NCBI GenBank assembly: GCA_022821805.1
Contig: JAJECX010000038.1
Span: 1-64,000, forward strand
Origin: Anaerolineae bacterium
GTDB lineage: Bacteria > Chloroflexota > Anaerolineae > Aggregatilineales > Phototrophicaceae
Length of the DNA: 64,000 nucleotides
Direction: 5' to 3'
Every line of letters begins with the position of its first letter. Positions within the stretch are counted from its first letter, which is position 1. This document shows, piece after piece, positions 8,201 to 16,740 of the stretch. Both the position numbers and the translations under genes were made by a program. The notes beneath the pieces are model-generated. The model did not search any database. It was not told where the DNA came from and was given only the letters and a program-made list of their open reading frames with translations.

Positions 8201-8515
8201 CTACATGTTCATCTCGAAAATCTGTACCACATCCAGCGCGGCCACCTCGATATAGGGGCAGTTCTTTGCCATCTCAAGGGCGGCGTCCATGTCATCGGCT
8301 TCGACAATTGTCAAGCCTGTCAGTCGGTCGGCTCGTTCCTCGCTGGATACGCCATCGGCGGTTACGCGTGTCGGCGGTCCCATGGGGATGCCCCTGTTGA
8401 CGATGGCATCGCCGAGTCCGTTAAGCCATTCCATATATCTCTGGGAATTTGATTGCCCCTCTTCCGGGCTGCTGAATTGGGGTTCTCCTACGTATAGCAA
8501 TCCAAATTGCGCCAT
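8201..8515 (-). CDS. YCII-related (DGPF) domain protein
   Basis: A 104-residue protein, MAQFGLLYVGEP... followed by a helix (NSQRYMEWLNGLGDAI), the strand segment GLTIVEADDMDAALEMAKNCPY, and ending VVQIFEMNM. This ferredoxin-like alpha-beta pattern is that of the YCII/DGPF family, small dimeric proteins sometimes fused to sigma factors; no sigma factor is present nearby. A clear Shine-Dalgarno (AGGAGA) lies upstream of the ATG at 8515, supporting the start. Function not known from sequence. Confidence 0.8.
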   Translation of the reverse strand: MAQFGLLYVGEPQFSSPEEGQSNSQRYMEWLNGLGDAIVNRGIPMGPPTRVTADGVSSEERADRLTGLTIVEADDMDAALEMAKNCPYIEVAALDVVQIFEMNM

Positions 8516-8748
8516 GAAAGCTTCTCCTGATTGGCATTGTCGATTTGATTGTTGAATGCGGCGTCAAGCATAAACGCGCCAGTTGGTTCGTCAATGGCGA
8601 AGTCCAGGCTTGATGAAAACGACGCTCTTGATTGCAGCTGCGCGTCTGTGTTACGTTTGGGCTTGCGGCGGGGGATCATTGCTAAAGATTCTGAAACGTG
8701 TCGAGCAGATAACAGACCGCCCGCCTTCATTGCTTTGGAGGGTCCACA

Positions 8749-9471
8749 ATGCTAAGCATCGGCGATTTGAAGAAGCTGCGCCAGGCCTACAGCGTCCGCA
8801 GCCATGTCAGCGTCGATGAGGTCTTACGCCAAATCGGCGACCCGACTGATGAGGCGATAATCGATTTTGCCGTCGAGCTAATGTCCTGTTCGGATCGAAA
8901 TATACGCGTGCTGGCGCTGCGCGTATTGGAGCATTATCGTGGCGATCGGGCGCTGCAAGGTCTGCTTGCGGGATTGCGCGATGAGAAGCGACGGGTCTGC
9001 GCGGCCGCGATTCAAGCTTGCCCAAACTACTTGGCGCGCGAAACGGTCGCTGAACGGTTGGAAGAAATCGTCAGAGATACAGCGCTAAAGCGAAAGCTGC
9101 GCCAGCGCGCCTTGAGCATGCTGGCCGGGAACGAAGGGCGCTTGCCAGGCGACTTGACCAAAGCGGCTGCCGCTGCCTTGCGTCGGCTGATGGCGGAGCG
9201 CGAGTACCGATTTGCCATCTTATGCGGTCTGGTAAGGCTCGATGCAGCGCCAAGGACTGTATCGTTAGTAAGCGACTTTGCCGCTTCCGCAGACGAAAGA
9301 GAGCGCCGAATGGCGGGGCGGGCCCTGCGCGGCGAGCGCGTAATTCATATCGATCGCTATGCCGGGGACGAGGCGATGCATCGGCGTATCATGCAGACTT
9401 GCGATATCGCGCACGGACGTATGTACTATTGGCTATCGCGCGAAGATATTGCGCTTCGGCAGGCGACCTGA
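8749..9471 (+). CDS. HEAT-repeat-like protein
   Basis: 240 residues made of paired amphipathic helices (DEAIIDFAVELMSCSDRNIRVL, RALQGLLAGLRDEKRRV, LKRKLRQRALSMLAGN), resembling HEAT/ARM repeats used for protein binding. No signal peptide or catalytic motif. GGAGG at 8737-8741 with 7-base spacing supports the ATG at 8749. The stop codon is the TGA inside a family A repeat, so the C-terminal QAT residues come from the repeat; the ancestral protein may have ended differently. Standing alone; partner unknown. Confidence 0.7.
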   Translation: MLSIGDLKKLRQAYSVRSHVSVDEVLRQIGDPTDEAIIDFAVELMSCSDRNIRVLALRVLEHYRGDRALQGLLAGLRDEKRRVCAAAIQACPNYLARETVAERLEEIVRDTALKRKLRQRALSMLAGNEGRLPGDLTKAAAAALRRLMAEREYRFAILCGLVRLDAAPRTVSLVSDFAASADERERRMAGRALRGERVIHIDRYAGDEAMHRRIMQTCDIAHGRMYYWLSREDIALRQAT

Positions 9472-9487
9472 TAGGTCGTCCCTACAG
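9459..9487. repeat. Family A hairpin repeat supplying a stop codon
   Basis: GGCGACC and GGTCGTCC arms around TGATA, followed by CTACAG. The TGA in the loop is the stop of the HEAT-repeat gene. Confidence 0.75.
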
Positions 9488-9521
9488 ACTGACATTCGGC
9501 ATACGCTTTCGTTGTGATCAA

Positions 9522-10418
9522 TCAGAAAAGCGGAATGCCCGGGATCTGCGTTCTCAGTCGGTACAGTGCCGTGGCGCCGGTCAGATATATGCCGCGCAGG
9601 TCCTCATCGCCAAAAGTGAAATTGGGAATCTGCATTGGGGCGAGCAGACGTCCAAGAAACTTTCCATCGGCGGCAAAGACATGTAAGCCGCCGGCGGCGC
9701 AACAATATAGATTGCCCTCGCTATCGATTTTCATACCGTCGGGCGCGCCAGGTCCATCGCCTCCGGTTTCCGCGAATAGACGGCCATTCGCCAGCGTGCC
9801 ATCGCTTTCTACGTCAAATACGCGAATATGACTCTCAGGCGTGTCGTTGATGTAAAGGAGCGTCTCGTCCGCAGAAAAGCACAATCCGTTGGGACGATTA
9901 AAGGCGCTAGACAACAGGATTAGCGTGTTCTCTGCGGGATCAAGGCGGTAAACGCCGTTGTATTCGAGCTGACGCTCGCGCGGGATGCCGACCTTGGCTT
10001 CGCGTCCGTAGGGCGGATCAGTGAAGTAAATGGCGCCATCGCTCTTGACCACGATATCGTTGGGACTGTTCAATTCTCTGCCTTGGTAGTGAGAGGCGAG
10101 CACGGTCATTGTCTGGTCGTCGTCCATGCGCGTGACGCGACTGCTGGCGTGGTGACAGCTGAGTAAGCGGCCCTGACGGTCGTAGGTATTGCCGTTGGCC
10201 ATGTGGCTGTTGGCGCGGTAGATGCTCAAGCCGGCCGATTCCGACCACTGCAAGGTGGCATTGCCCGGGATGTCGCTGAATCGCAGGTGCTTTTCATATG
10301 GGTGCCAGGCCGGTCCCTCGAGAAATCGGTGACCGGAGGAGATGGTTTCGAGTTCGGCAGCGTTGTCAAAAATGTCATAAAGGCGCTGGTCGTGGACATC
10401 AAGTTCAATCGCTGGCAT
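9522..10418 (-). CDS. SMP-30/gluconolactonase-family sugar lactonase
   Basis: 298 residues with the six-bladed propeller pattern of SMP-30/LRE proteins. The metal-site segments are visible: FLEGPAW (Glu), NSPNDIVV (Asn) and APDGMKID (Asp), plus FTDPPYG. Family members hydrolyse sugar lactones with a divalent cation, the second step of oxidative sugar catabolism. GGAGGG eight bases before the ATG supports the start. It follows the TfoX-N gene by 14 bases and is probably cotranscribed; the sugar oxidation context fits the sugar importers elsewhere in the window, which is inference. Confidence 0.88.
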   Translation of the reverse strand: MPAIELDVHDQRLYDIFDNAAELETISSGHRFLEGPAWHPYEKHLRFSDIPGNATLQWSESAGLSIYRANSHMANGNTYDRQGRLLSCHHASSRVTRMDDDQTMTVLASHYQGRELNSPNDIVVKSDGAIYFTDPPYGREAKVGIPRERQLEYNGVYRLDPAENTLILLSSAFNRPNGLCFSADETLLYINDTPESHIRVFDVESDGTLANGRLFAETGGDGPGAPDGMKIDSEGNLYCCAAGGLHVFAADGKFLGRLLAPMQIPNFTFGDEDLRGIYLTGATALYRLRTQIPGIPLF

Positions 10419-10432
10419 TTGGAATTCCCTCC

Positions 10433-10795
10433 CTATTTGCGCTTGCGCTGCTGCGGTTTGAGCGTCTTGGCATAAGCGTAACTCTGTTCGAGATATGGCA
10501 GCAGCCGCTCGGGCGCCGCCAGCAAATCATCGGGCACTTCAACATATTCCTTCAGCGTCGCGCCATAGCTTGCCAGCAGCCCGCTGTCGAATTCGGCGAT
10601 GAAGGCTTCGCGTTCGGCTTTACCCATGCGCAAGCCGACGGCGCCCGCTTTGGTCAATTGGCTGAACATATTGCCCTGATAAGAGGTATAGGGTAGCTTC
10701 AGTCCGCCCTTGAGTTCAATCTCGGGATGCAAGTCGAGCAGTTGTTTGTATAGTTCAAGCTTGTCCTGCGGCACTTGACCATAATTCTTGCTCAT
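10433..10795 (-). CDS. TfoX/Sxy N-terminal domain protein
   Basis: The 120-residue protein starts at the ATG at 10795 (MSKNYGQVPQDKLELYKQLL); the longer frame upstream is not needed. The pattern GNMFSQLTKAGAVGLRM, then EYVEVPDDLLAAPERLLPYLEQSYAYA, matches the stand-alone TfoX N-terminal domain. In gamma-proteobacteria TfoX/Sxy promotes competence gene expression, but single-domain relatives are widespread in non-competent bacteria and have no clear role. Ends in a basic tail (KPQQRKRK). First gene of a pair with the SMP-30 lactonase. Confidence 0.78.
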   Translation of the reverse strand: MSKNYGQVPQDKLELYKQLLDLHPEIELKGGLKLPYTSYQGNMFSQLTKAGAVGLRMGKAEREAFIAEFDSGLLASYGATLKEYVEVPDDLLAAPERLLPYLEQSYAYAKTLKPQQRKRK

Positions 10796-10959
10796 GATTT
10801 GCCTGACGATTATGGTTTCCTTATCAACATATCCTGCTTTGAAAATGAATAAGAAGCAATGGCTTGTCGAATCGGGATAAGGAAAATCCTCTGTATGCTC
10901 AAGCGCTTTCTGATTACTATGGAGGCGGACCAGTTGCATTTGACGGCAAGGGGGCGTGA

Positions 10960-12165
10960 ATGGCGATTTACGATCTTGCAGTGATCGGCAAGGGACTTGT
11001 CGGTAGCGCGGCAATACGACACCTGACGGTGAATTGTCCGGAGTTGAATGTCTGTGTTATCGGACCCGACGAACCGAGCAACCGCAAGACGCATGATGGC
11101 GTATTCTCCAGCCACTACGACCAGGGGCGGATCACGCGCGTGCTGGATCCAAGTCCGCTTTGGGGCAATCTGGCGCGCGAATCGATCGCCCGCTATCCGC
11201 TCATCGAATCGACGAGCGGACTGCGGTTTCATCATCGCGTCGGTTGCCTGCGCGCCACCGATATCCCCGAACGCGTACTGGAGATTGATGCCTGCGCTGC
11301 GCGCTTCAAGCCGCCACATCGGCGGCTGGACGCGGCCGGCTGCCTGGAACGATATCCGTATCTTTCGTTTTCCGATAAGTTCGTCGCCTGGGATGAACAG
11401 GGGGAAGCCGGCTACATCAATCCACGCCAGCTGATTGAGGCGCAGTTGAAAGCGGCTGAGGCGAAGGGCGCGACGGTCATACGGGAAATCGTAAGCGGCT
11501 TGGCAGTCAAGCGTGACGGCGTTGAAATTACGACGCGTGTTGGGCAGCGATTTCAAGCGCGCAAGGCTTTGCTCAGCGCGGGAGGTTATAGCAATACCCT
11601 GCTTGAACGGAAGCTGGATATGCCCACCAAGTCTCATACGATCCTATTGGCGGAGACGCCGCCCGACGAGATCGAGCGCTTGCGCCGGATGCCGTCCATC
11701 ATCAGCTCATTTGACAATCCCGCCGTCGATTCGCTTTATATGCTGCCGCCCTTGCCCTATCCGGACGGCAAGACATACATCAAGCTGGGACCGAGCGGCC
11801 TAGATGAGCGCTATTTCGATACGACTGAAGACGACCGCGAGCTGATTCCATGGTTCCAGAGCGACGGGAGCGCGGTCATCGCGGCAAAAATGAAAAATGC
11901 CCTGCATCGGATGGTTACAGATTTGAAGGTGATTTCGTATCAGACAGCGCCCTGTCTCATCACGTATTCGGCGCACGGGAATCCGTATATCGATGCGATC
12001 GTTGAGGATCGTCTATATGTGACGACGGCGGGCAACGGCTATGGCGCGAAATCGTCGGATGAGATTGGGCGAATCGGCGCCTTGCTATGCGCGACTAACG
12101 AATGGCATAGCGATCTGGAACGCGCTGAATTTCGCGCGATTTACGCCGACGGCGGATCGAAGTAA
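10960..12165 (+). CDS. FAD-dependent oxidoreductase (DAO / sarcosine oxidase-like)
   Basis: 401 residues opening with a dinucleotide-binding fold (YDLAVIGKGLVGSAAIRHL, glycines at 10-15), then SHYDQGRITRVLDPS, and a C-terminal FAD segment with TTAGNGYGAKSSDEIGR. The order matches the DAO family (PF01266-type) of flavoenzymes that oxidise N-methyl or D-amino acids; the substrate is not evident. It is transcribed divergently from the TfoX-N gene with about 165 bases between them. Its 3' end overlaps the convergent NUDIX gene by 25 bases. Confidence 0.85.
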   Translation: MAIYDLAVIGKGLVGSAAIRHLTVNCPELNVCVIGPDEPSNRKTHDGVFSSHYDQGRITRVLDPSPLWGNLARESIARYPLIESTSGLRFHHRVGCLRATDIPERVLEIDACAARFKPPHRRLDAAGCLERYPYLSFSDKFVAWDEQGEAGYINPRQLIEAQLKAAEAKGATVIREIVSGLAVKRDGVEITTRVGQRFQARKALLSAGGYSNTLLERKLDMPTKSHTILLAETPPDEIERLRRMPSIISSFDNPAVDSLYMLPPLPYPDGKTYIKLGPSGLDERYFDTTEDDRELIPWFQSDGSAVIAAKMKNALHRMVTDLKVISYQTAPCLITYSAHGNPYIDAIVEDRLYVTTAGNGYGAKSSDEIGRIGALLCATNEWHSDLERAEFRAIYADGGSK

Positions 12166-12686
12166 GTTCGAGGGTCGTCTTTCAGCGCGAGGTCGATCAT
12201 CCACTGGTGGCGGGGCAACATGTTGTCAGGCAGCGCGTCGGTCTTGAAAAAGCGGATATCCCGCGATTCGTCATCGTTCACGCGCGCAGACGCGGCATCC
12301 AACGGGCGGCAGCGGAAAACGGTAGTAACGCTCGCCAATTGGTCGCCGTTGGGATAGGTCACATTGTAATCCGCGCCTGAAAGCACGGCGACGATGGCTT
12401 TTGGCTCAACTTTGATGCCGGCTTCTTCCAGCACTTCTCGCCTTATGGCTTCGGCGACGGTTTCGCCCGGGTCGACGCCGCCGCTGGGTGGCGCCCAGGT
12501 ATCGGTATCACGGCGCAACTGCAGCAGCACTTCGCCGCTGCTGTTGATGACGATGGCGGTCACACCGGGCAGCAGCAGCAGGTCGCTGCCTATCTTCGCG
12601 CGGATATTCTTGACGTAATCTGATATCGGCACGGAGCGGATCCTAAGCCTGTCCGGCAAGATCTTGCGGGCAGTCGGTTCACGCAC
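12141..12686 (-). CDS. NUDIX hydrolase
   Basis: 181 residues. The NUDIX box is canonical: G69 to I91 with GETVAEAIRREVLEEAGI, following LPGVTAIVINSSGEVLLQLR. The first 20 residues before VPISDYVKNIRAKIG are Arg/Pro-rich and may be a misassigned extension; a GTG at that Val is a reasonable alternative start. Closest in look to mutator-type or general NTP/NDP-X pyrophosphohydrolases of unknown substrate. It is convergent with, and overlaps, the FAD oxidoreductase, and lies just downstream of the DinB gene in the same direction. Confidence 0.85.
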   Translation of the reverse strand: MREPTARKILPDRLRIRSVPISDYVKNIRAKIGSDLLLLPGVTAIVINSSGEVLLQLRRDTDTWAPPSGGVDPGETVAEAIRREVLEEAGIKVEPKAIVAVLSGADYNVTYPNGDQLASVTTVFRCRPLDAASARVNDDESRDIRFFKTDALPDNMLPRHQWMIDLALKDDPRTYFDPPSA

Positions 12687-12695
12687 GCATCTTTG

Positions 12696-13214
12696 TCAGC
12701 CGTAGTTCTCCTCGATGCTGCAAAGGTGATGCAATTCATGGCCCGCGATGTCATAAACCAGAGCGCGGACGCTCGTAAGTTCCGTATTGCATCTGGCAGC
12801 GCGAGTCATTGCATTCTCGTCGAAGCTCTTGATTAAACTCAGCGTCGCCCGGCGAACCGTTTTGTACTCCGCAAGGATATCTTCTAGGGTGCGCTGATTT
12901 GCCAGAGCCGAGGCTACATACTCTTCATGCTGAAAACCGGGCAACTCGGTAGTATCGCCACGGGCGATACGCAGGGCGCGGTAGGCGAAAACGCGCTCGG
13001 TATCCATGACATGCGCCAAGATATCCTGCACCGTCCACTCATTGGGAGCATGCGGGTTAGTCAATCTGTCTAGCGGCAATGTCCTTACAAATTCCAGCAT
13101 TCTGCCGCAGTTATGTCGCAAATGTTCCAAGACCATGCCGTCGTCAGGCAGGAGGCTGATATAGGCGATGGTATAGGGAGCGTACTCGCCCGCTTCCGGC
13201 TTGGCGATGAACAT
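12696..13214 (-). CDS. DinB-family metal-dependent protein
   Basis: 172 residues, four-helix bundle type. EHLRHNCGRMLEFV, then WTVQDILAHVMDTERVFAYRAL and IAGHELHHLCSIEENYG contain the three conserved histidines (HV..., HELHH) that bind a metal in DinB/YfiT-like proteins. Such proteins often act as thiol-dependent transferases or remain uncharacterised. The ATG at 13214 starts two bases after the stop of the OsmC gene, so translation is probably coupled; both could belong to stress or thiol metabolism, which is inference from company only. Confidence 0.83.
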   Translation of the reverse strand: MFIAKPEAGEYAPYTIAYISLLPDDGMVLEHLRHNCGRMLEFVRTLPLDRLTNPHAPNEWTVQDILAHVMDTERVFAYRALRIARGDTTELPGFQHEEYVASALANQRTLEDILAEYKTVRRATLSLIKSFDENAMTRAARCNTELTSVRALVYDIAGHELHHLCSIEENYG

Positions 13215-13216
13215 GC

Positions 13217-13615
13217 CTAGCCGACCGAAACAGAAAGATCGACCGCGTCCTTGAGCGTGTTGGCGACAATGCAGGCGCGCTCCGACATGAGGACAAGCTT
13301 CTCAAATTCGGCGCGGTCGGCATATTCGGACCTAACCACCATGTCAATTGAGGAGAAGCGGGCGGGCGCCTCTGCCAGTTTGCCGCTGACCTCGATGGCG
13401 ATATCGTCAATTTGCAGGTCGCGCGCGCGGATCGCCGCCAGCAGATTGCTATTGAAGCAGCCGCCCAGCGATGCCAGCAGCAATTCGCCGCCCATGGCGC
13501 CTTTGTCATGCCCGCCTTTGGCTTCCGGGCGGTCGATGTCAATGGCGTGACTGCGAATTTGAGCGGCGGTGGTGGCTTCATTTACTTGGTTGAGGTTCAC
13601 TGTGATTGTTGGCAT
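13217..13615 (-). CDS. OsmC-family protein (peroxide/thiol stress)
   Basis: 132 residues. The two conserved cysteines of the OsmC/Ohr fold are present in LASLGGCFNSNLLAA and SERACIVANTL; a conserved Glu before the first Cys (MGGELLLAS) is also seen. OsmC/Ohr proteins reduce organic hydroperoxides through these cysteines. The length is close to the short YhfA-like subgroup. GAAGGA lies upstream of the ATG. The gene directly precedes DinB and follows the sugar importer, separated from it by a family A hairpin. Confidence 0.87.
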   Translation of the reverse strand: MPTITVNLNQVNEATTAAQIRSHAIDIDRPEAKGGHDKGAMGGELLLASLGGCFNSNLLAAIRARDLQIDDIAIEVSGKLAEAPARFSSIDMVVRSEYADRAEFEKLVLMSERACIVANTLKDAVDLSVSVG

Positions 13616-13634
13616 GGGGCATTCCTTCTATTCG

Positions 13635-13662
13635 GGCGACCTGATGGGGCGCCCCTACAATT
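13635..13662. repeat. Family A hairpin repeat
   Basis: GGGCGACC...GGGCGCCCCTACAA, located between the ABC permease stop (13687) and the OsmC start. Placement 3' of the importer operon suggests a terminator-like role. Confidence 0.7.
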
Positions 13663-13686
13663 GTCTGCACTGAGCTTGCTGTTGGC

Positions 13687-14640
13687 TTAACCTTTTACGG
13701 CGCCCATAGTAAAGCCTTGCACCAGGCTGTCAAGGAAGAGGTTGTAAGCCAAGCCGACCGGTATGGCGATGATTAAGGCGGCAGCCAATAGCGGCTGCCA
13801 AAAGTAGACATCGCCCAGGATGAGCTCGGTAGGCACGCCAACGCTGAGCGTCCGCTGGGACGTGTCGGCGATGAAGACGAGACCGTATATGAATTCATGC
13901 AAGGTCAGGGTGAAGGTGAAAACGATTGTGGATATGATGCCGGGCAGCGAGAGCGGCAGGACAACGCGCAAAAAGGCCTCGACGCGGTTGTATCCGTCAA
14001 CGAGGGCGGCTTCTTCCAGCTCGGGCGGTACCGCTTTGAAGAATCCGCTGAGCAGCCACATGCTAAAGGGCACGGTGAACGAGGGATAGACCACGATCAG
14101 CGACATTGGATCGTCCTTCAGCCCCAGCAGCACGACAATGCGGAACATAGGGATGAAAAGCAGAGTCGGCGGCACCAGATACACCAAAAACATGAGAATG
14201 CCGGCGCGCTCGCCCCAGCGCCCGGTCAGGCGAGCGAGGGCGTAGGCGGCTGGCAGTGAGAGCGCGAGCGTGATGATGACGACGGCGATGCCAACCACGA
14301 CCGAGTTGCGGATGAACTCCAGGTAGGCGGTGTTGTTGAAGAGGGCATCCAAATGCTCAAGCGTCGGGTCTTGGCGGAAGACAAAGGGCTGGGGGCGCCG
14401 ATACAGATCGCCATCCGTTTTGAAGGTGTGCATGAACATAATCAAGAAGGGCGCGGCGGCGAAGAAGCAGAAGGTCAATACGACGAGATAAAAAGGGCTG
14501 CGCCGCAAGATATAAACGAACTCCGCGCGGGTAGCGCCGAATCTGTGGATGCGCCAGGCGATGCGCAGCGCAACCAGCGCCAGAAACAGCAGAACCAGCA
14601 GCGCCCAGAAGTTCTGCAGAATCCAACTGAGCAAGCTCAC
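13687..14640 (-). CDS. Carbohydrate ABC transporter permease (MalG-type)
   Basis: 317 residues with about six membrane helices and the EAA loop ELEEAALVDGYNRVEAFLRVVLP, which contacts the ATPase. The start codon is GTG at 14640, overlapping the TAG stop of the upstream permease, so the two are translationally coupled. Together with the adjacent MalF-type permease it forms the channel for a sugar taken from one of the two binding proteins encoded upstream. The N-terminus (LQNFWALLVLLFLALVALRIAWRIHRFG) is an extra hydrophobic segment compared with standard MalG proteins. Confidence 0.9.
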   Translation of the reverse strand: MSLLSWILQNFWALLVLLFLALVALRIAWRIHRFGATRAEFVYILRRSPFYLVVLTFCFFAAAPFLIMFMHTFKTDGDLYRRPQPFVFRQDPTLEHLDALFNNTAYLEFIRNSVVVGIAVVIITLALSLPAAYALARLTGRWGERAGILMFLVYLVPPTLLFIPMFRIVVLLGLKDDPMSLIVVYPSFTVPFSMWLLSGFFKAVPPELEEAALVDGYNRVEAFLRVVLPLSLPGIISTIVFTFTLTLHEFIYGLVFIADTSQRTLSVGVPTELILGDVYFWQPLLAAALIIAIPVGLAYNLFLDSLVQGFTMGAVKG

Positions 14641-15560
14641 TACTGCACCTCCGCCCGGCTGGCGGTGCGCAGCATGAAAATAGCCATCGCCAGCAGCAGC
14701 GGGAAGGCAAAGAGAGAGATTGCCGCGCCTTGGGCCAAGTTGCCGCCCTCAATGCCGACCTGAAATGAATACAAGCCTAATACGCGGGTGTAATCCACCG
14801 GTCCGCCGCGCGTGAGTACATAGACGACGGTCATATCGCCGAACATGGTGATCATGCTGAAGAGCAGGGCGATCACCATGATGGGCAGGATCAGCGGCAG
14901 TTTGATTTGCAGCAGCGTACGCATGAAACGGGAGCCATCGACTTCGGCTTGGTCGAGAATATCGGTGGGAATGGAGGAAAGCCCCGCCATCAGGATCACC
15001 GTCGCCAACGGAGTCATCCGCCAAACTTGCACGAAGATGACGCTGATTTGGGATAGATCGGGCGTCGCCAGCCAAAACAGATTCCTGCTGTTGCTGAGGA
15101 TGCCGTTGGGACCGAGAAAGCCGGTTTGCAGCAGGAGATAATCAATGGGGCTGTATTTGGTATCGAGCATCCAGAGCCAGCCGATCATCGCCAGCGAAAC
15201 CGGCGTCGCCCAAGGCAGAATAAAGATGAAGCGGGCGAACCACTTGCCGGTGAAATCCTGAGTGAAGATGATCGCCAAAATATTGGCGAAGATGAGGATG
15301 AAGATCTGCGAAACTAGGGTGAAGCGGATGGTGGTTTCGAAGACTTGTCGAAAGATATCATTTTCCCAAACGGCGAAGTAGTTGCGAAGTCCGACGAAGT
15401 TGAGATCGGTGTTGCCGACCGTGACATCGGAAAAGCCGAAGGCGATCGCCAGCAAAAAAGGAAAACCCACCAAGAGCAAGATGTAGAGCAGCGCCGGCGT
15501 CAAGAACATTATGCCGACAAGTCGCCGGTTGTCGAGCGGATAGGAGAGGCGAGCCATCAA
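14640..15560 (-). CDS. Carbohydrate ABC transporter permease (MalF-type)
   Basis: 306 residues, six predicted helices, with the cytoplasmic EAA-like loop DILDQAEVDGSRFMRTLLQIKLPLI. The opening (LVGIMFLTPALLYILLLVGFPFLLAIAFGFSD) is typical of short MalF/UgpA-type subunits. Its ATG overlaps the ATPase stop by 4 bases and its stop overlaps the next permease start, giving a tight operon ATPase-MalF-MalG. Confidence 0.9.
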   Translation of the reverse strand: MMARLSYPLDNRRLVGIMFLTPALLYILLLVGFPFLLAIAFGFSDVTVGNTDLNFVGLRNYFAVWENDIFRQVFETTIRFTLVSQIFILIFANILAIIFTQDFTGKWFARFIFILPWATPVSLAMIGWLWMLDTKYSPIDYLLLQTGFLGPNGILSNSRNLFWLATPDLSQISVIFVQVWRMTPLATVILMAGLSSIPTDILDQAEVDGSRFMRTLLQIKLPLILPIMVIALLFSMITMFGDMTVVYVLTRGGPVDYTRVLGLYSFQVGIEGGNLAQGAAISLFAFPLLLAMAIFMLRTASRAEVQ

Positions 15561-16609
15561 AATGCCTGTGCCAGGCTCTGCTGTTCGATGCGCTGGCCCG
15601 AGATATTGTCGAAGTATTTGATGTCGCGGTTATGCACCGCAAATTCGTAGTCGCCTTCGATATCGAGCGAGACGCGCACGTTCGAGGGCACTTTTGCCAG
15701 CGTCAGCTCGCGTTCATGTCCCTGCACGTAGCCATATACCAGGCGGTCGGAACCGAGGTATTCGACGCGTTTGACGTAATAGTGGAAGATGCGCGAGTTT
15801 TCTGGATTATCGTGAAGCGTCTTTGGCAGAAAGTGTTCGGGCCGAAAACCGAAGCGAAAGCGTTTGGCGCTGAGGATATTCATGCTGGGCGAGCCGAGGA
15901 AGGTGGCGACAAATTCGTTGGCTGGGTCGTCGTAGATGCTTTGCGGCGTGCCGATTTGCTGGATCTTGCCCTCTGACATAACGACGATGCGATCGCCCAA
16001 GCCCATGGCTTCAATTTGATCGTGCGTGACGAATACGGCGGTTATGTTGGATGAGCGCTGAAAGTCTTTCAGTTCGTCGCGAGCGTTGGCGCGCAGCTTG
16101 GCGTCAAGGTTTGACAGCGGCTCATCAAGCAGTAGCACGGACGGCTGCGTGACCATGGCGCGGGCGATGGCGACGCGCTGACGCTGCCCGCCGGAAAGCT
16201 GGCGCGGGCGGCGGTCTAGCAGTGAATCGATTTCCAGCACGCGCGCGGTGTTTTCGACTTTTTCGCGGATCGCGCGCTTGTCAAATTTGAGTTCGCGGCG
16301 CTGCGCTCGCAGTGGGAAGGCGATGTTGTTGAAGACGTTCATATGCGGGTAAAGGGCGTAACTCTGGAAGACCATCGAAACACCGCGTTTGCGCGGCGGT
16401 AGGTCGGTGACGTCTTCGCCGCCGATTTCGATATGGCCCGCGGTGGGTTTTTCCAAGCCGGCGATCATGCGCATCAGGGTCGTCTTGCCGCAGCCGGATG
16501 GTCCTAGGATGACGAGGAATTCGCCCTGGTCGATGGCTAGATCAACGCCGTCAACGGCGCGCACCGAGTCGAAGTATTTTTTCAGGCTCGTGATTTGGAC
16601 GATGGACAT
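15557..16609 (-). CDS. Sugar ABC transporter ATP-binding protein (MsmK/UgpC/MalK-type)
   Basis: 350 residues from the ATG at 16609 (MSIVQITSLKKYF); the open frame runs 19 codons further up but that part is family A repeat sequence. Walker A GPSGCGKTT, signature LSGGQRQRVAIARAMV, Walker B VLLLDEPLSNLDAKLR and switch His in FVTHDQIEAM are all present, followed by a C-terminal regulatory domain. Such ATPases often serve several importers. Two other sugar importers in this window (39.9-43.4 kb and 52.5-55.9 kb) have no ATPase gene, so this one may be shared. Confidence 0.93.
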   Translation of the reverse strand: MSIVQITSLKKYFDSVRAVDGVDLAIDQGEFLVILGPSGCGKTTLMRMIAGLEKPTAGHIEIGGEDVTDLPPRKRGVSMVFQSYALYPHMNVFNNIAFPLRAQRRELKFDKRAIREKVENTARVLEIDSLLDRRPRQLSGGQRQRVAIARAMVTQPSVLLLDEPLSNLDAKLRANARDELKDFQRSSNITAVFVTHDQIEAMGLGDRIVVMSEGKIQQIGTPQSIYDDPANEFVATFLGSPSMNILSAKRFRFGFRPEHFLPKTLHDNPENSRIFHYYVKRVEYLGSDRLVYGYVQGHERELTLAKVPSNVRVSLDIEGDYEFAVHNRDIKYFDNISGQRIEQQSLAQAF

Positions 16610-16630
16610 AGCAAACCGTGAATGTGCGAG

Positions 16631-16658
16631 CGGGCGACCTGATAGGTCGCCCCTACAA
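16631..16658. repeat. Family A hairpin repeat (type copy)
   Basis: Perfect arms GGGCGACC and GGTCGCCC with a TGATA loop, followed by CCTACAA. It lies between the binding-protein gene (stop 16741) and the ATPase start. Confidence 0.85.
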
Positions 16659-16670
16659 TTCCACATATTG

Positions 16671-16720
16671 CGGGCGACTCACAGCCGAGCGTAGACACTA
16701 CGGTTCAGTCGCCCCTACAA
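16671..16720. repeat. Family A repeat with a nested family E element
   Basis: GGGCGACT and AGTCGCCCCTACAA arms enclose GCGTAGACACTACGG (family E core) where a short loop would be expected. The neighbouring copy at 16631-16658 shows the uninterrupted form. Confidence 0.7.
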
Positions 16721-16740
16721 CTAATCGCGGCAGTGCGAAA

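Noticed and set aside
16610-16666. Nineteen extra N-terminal codons of the sugar ATPase
   Set aside because: They translate the family A repeat; the ATG at 16609 gives the normal MSIVQI start.
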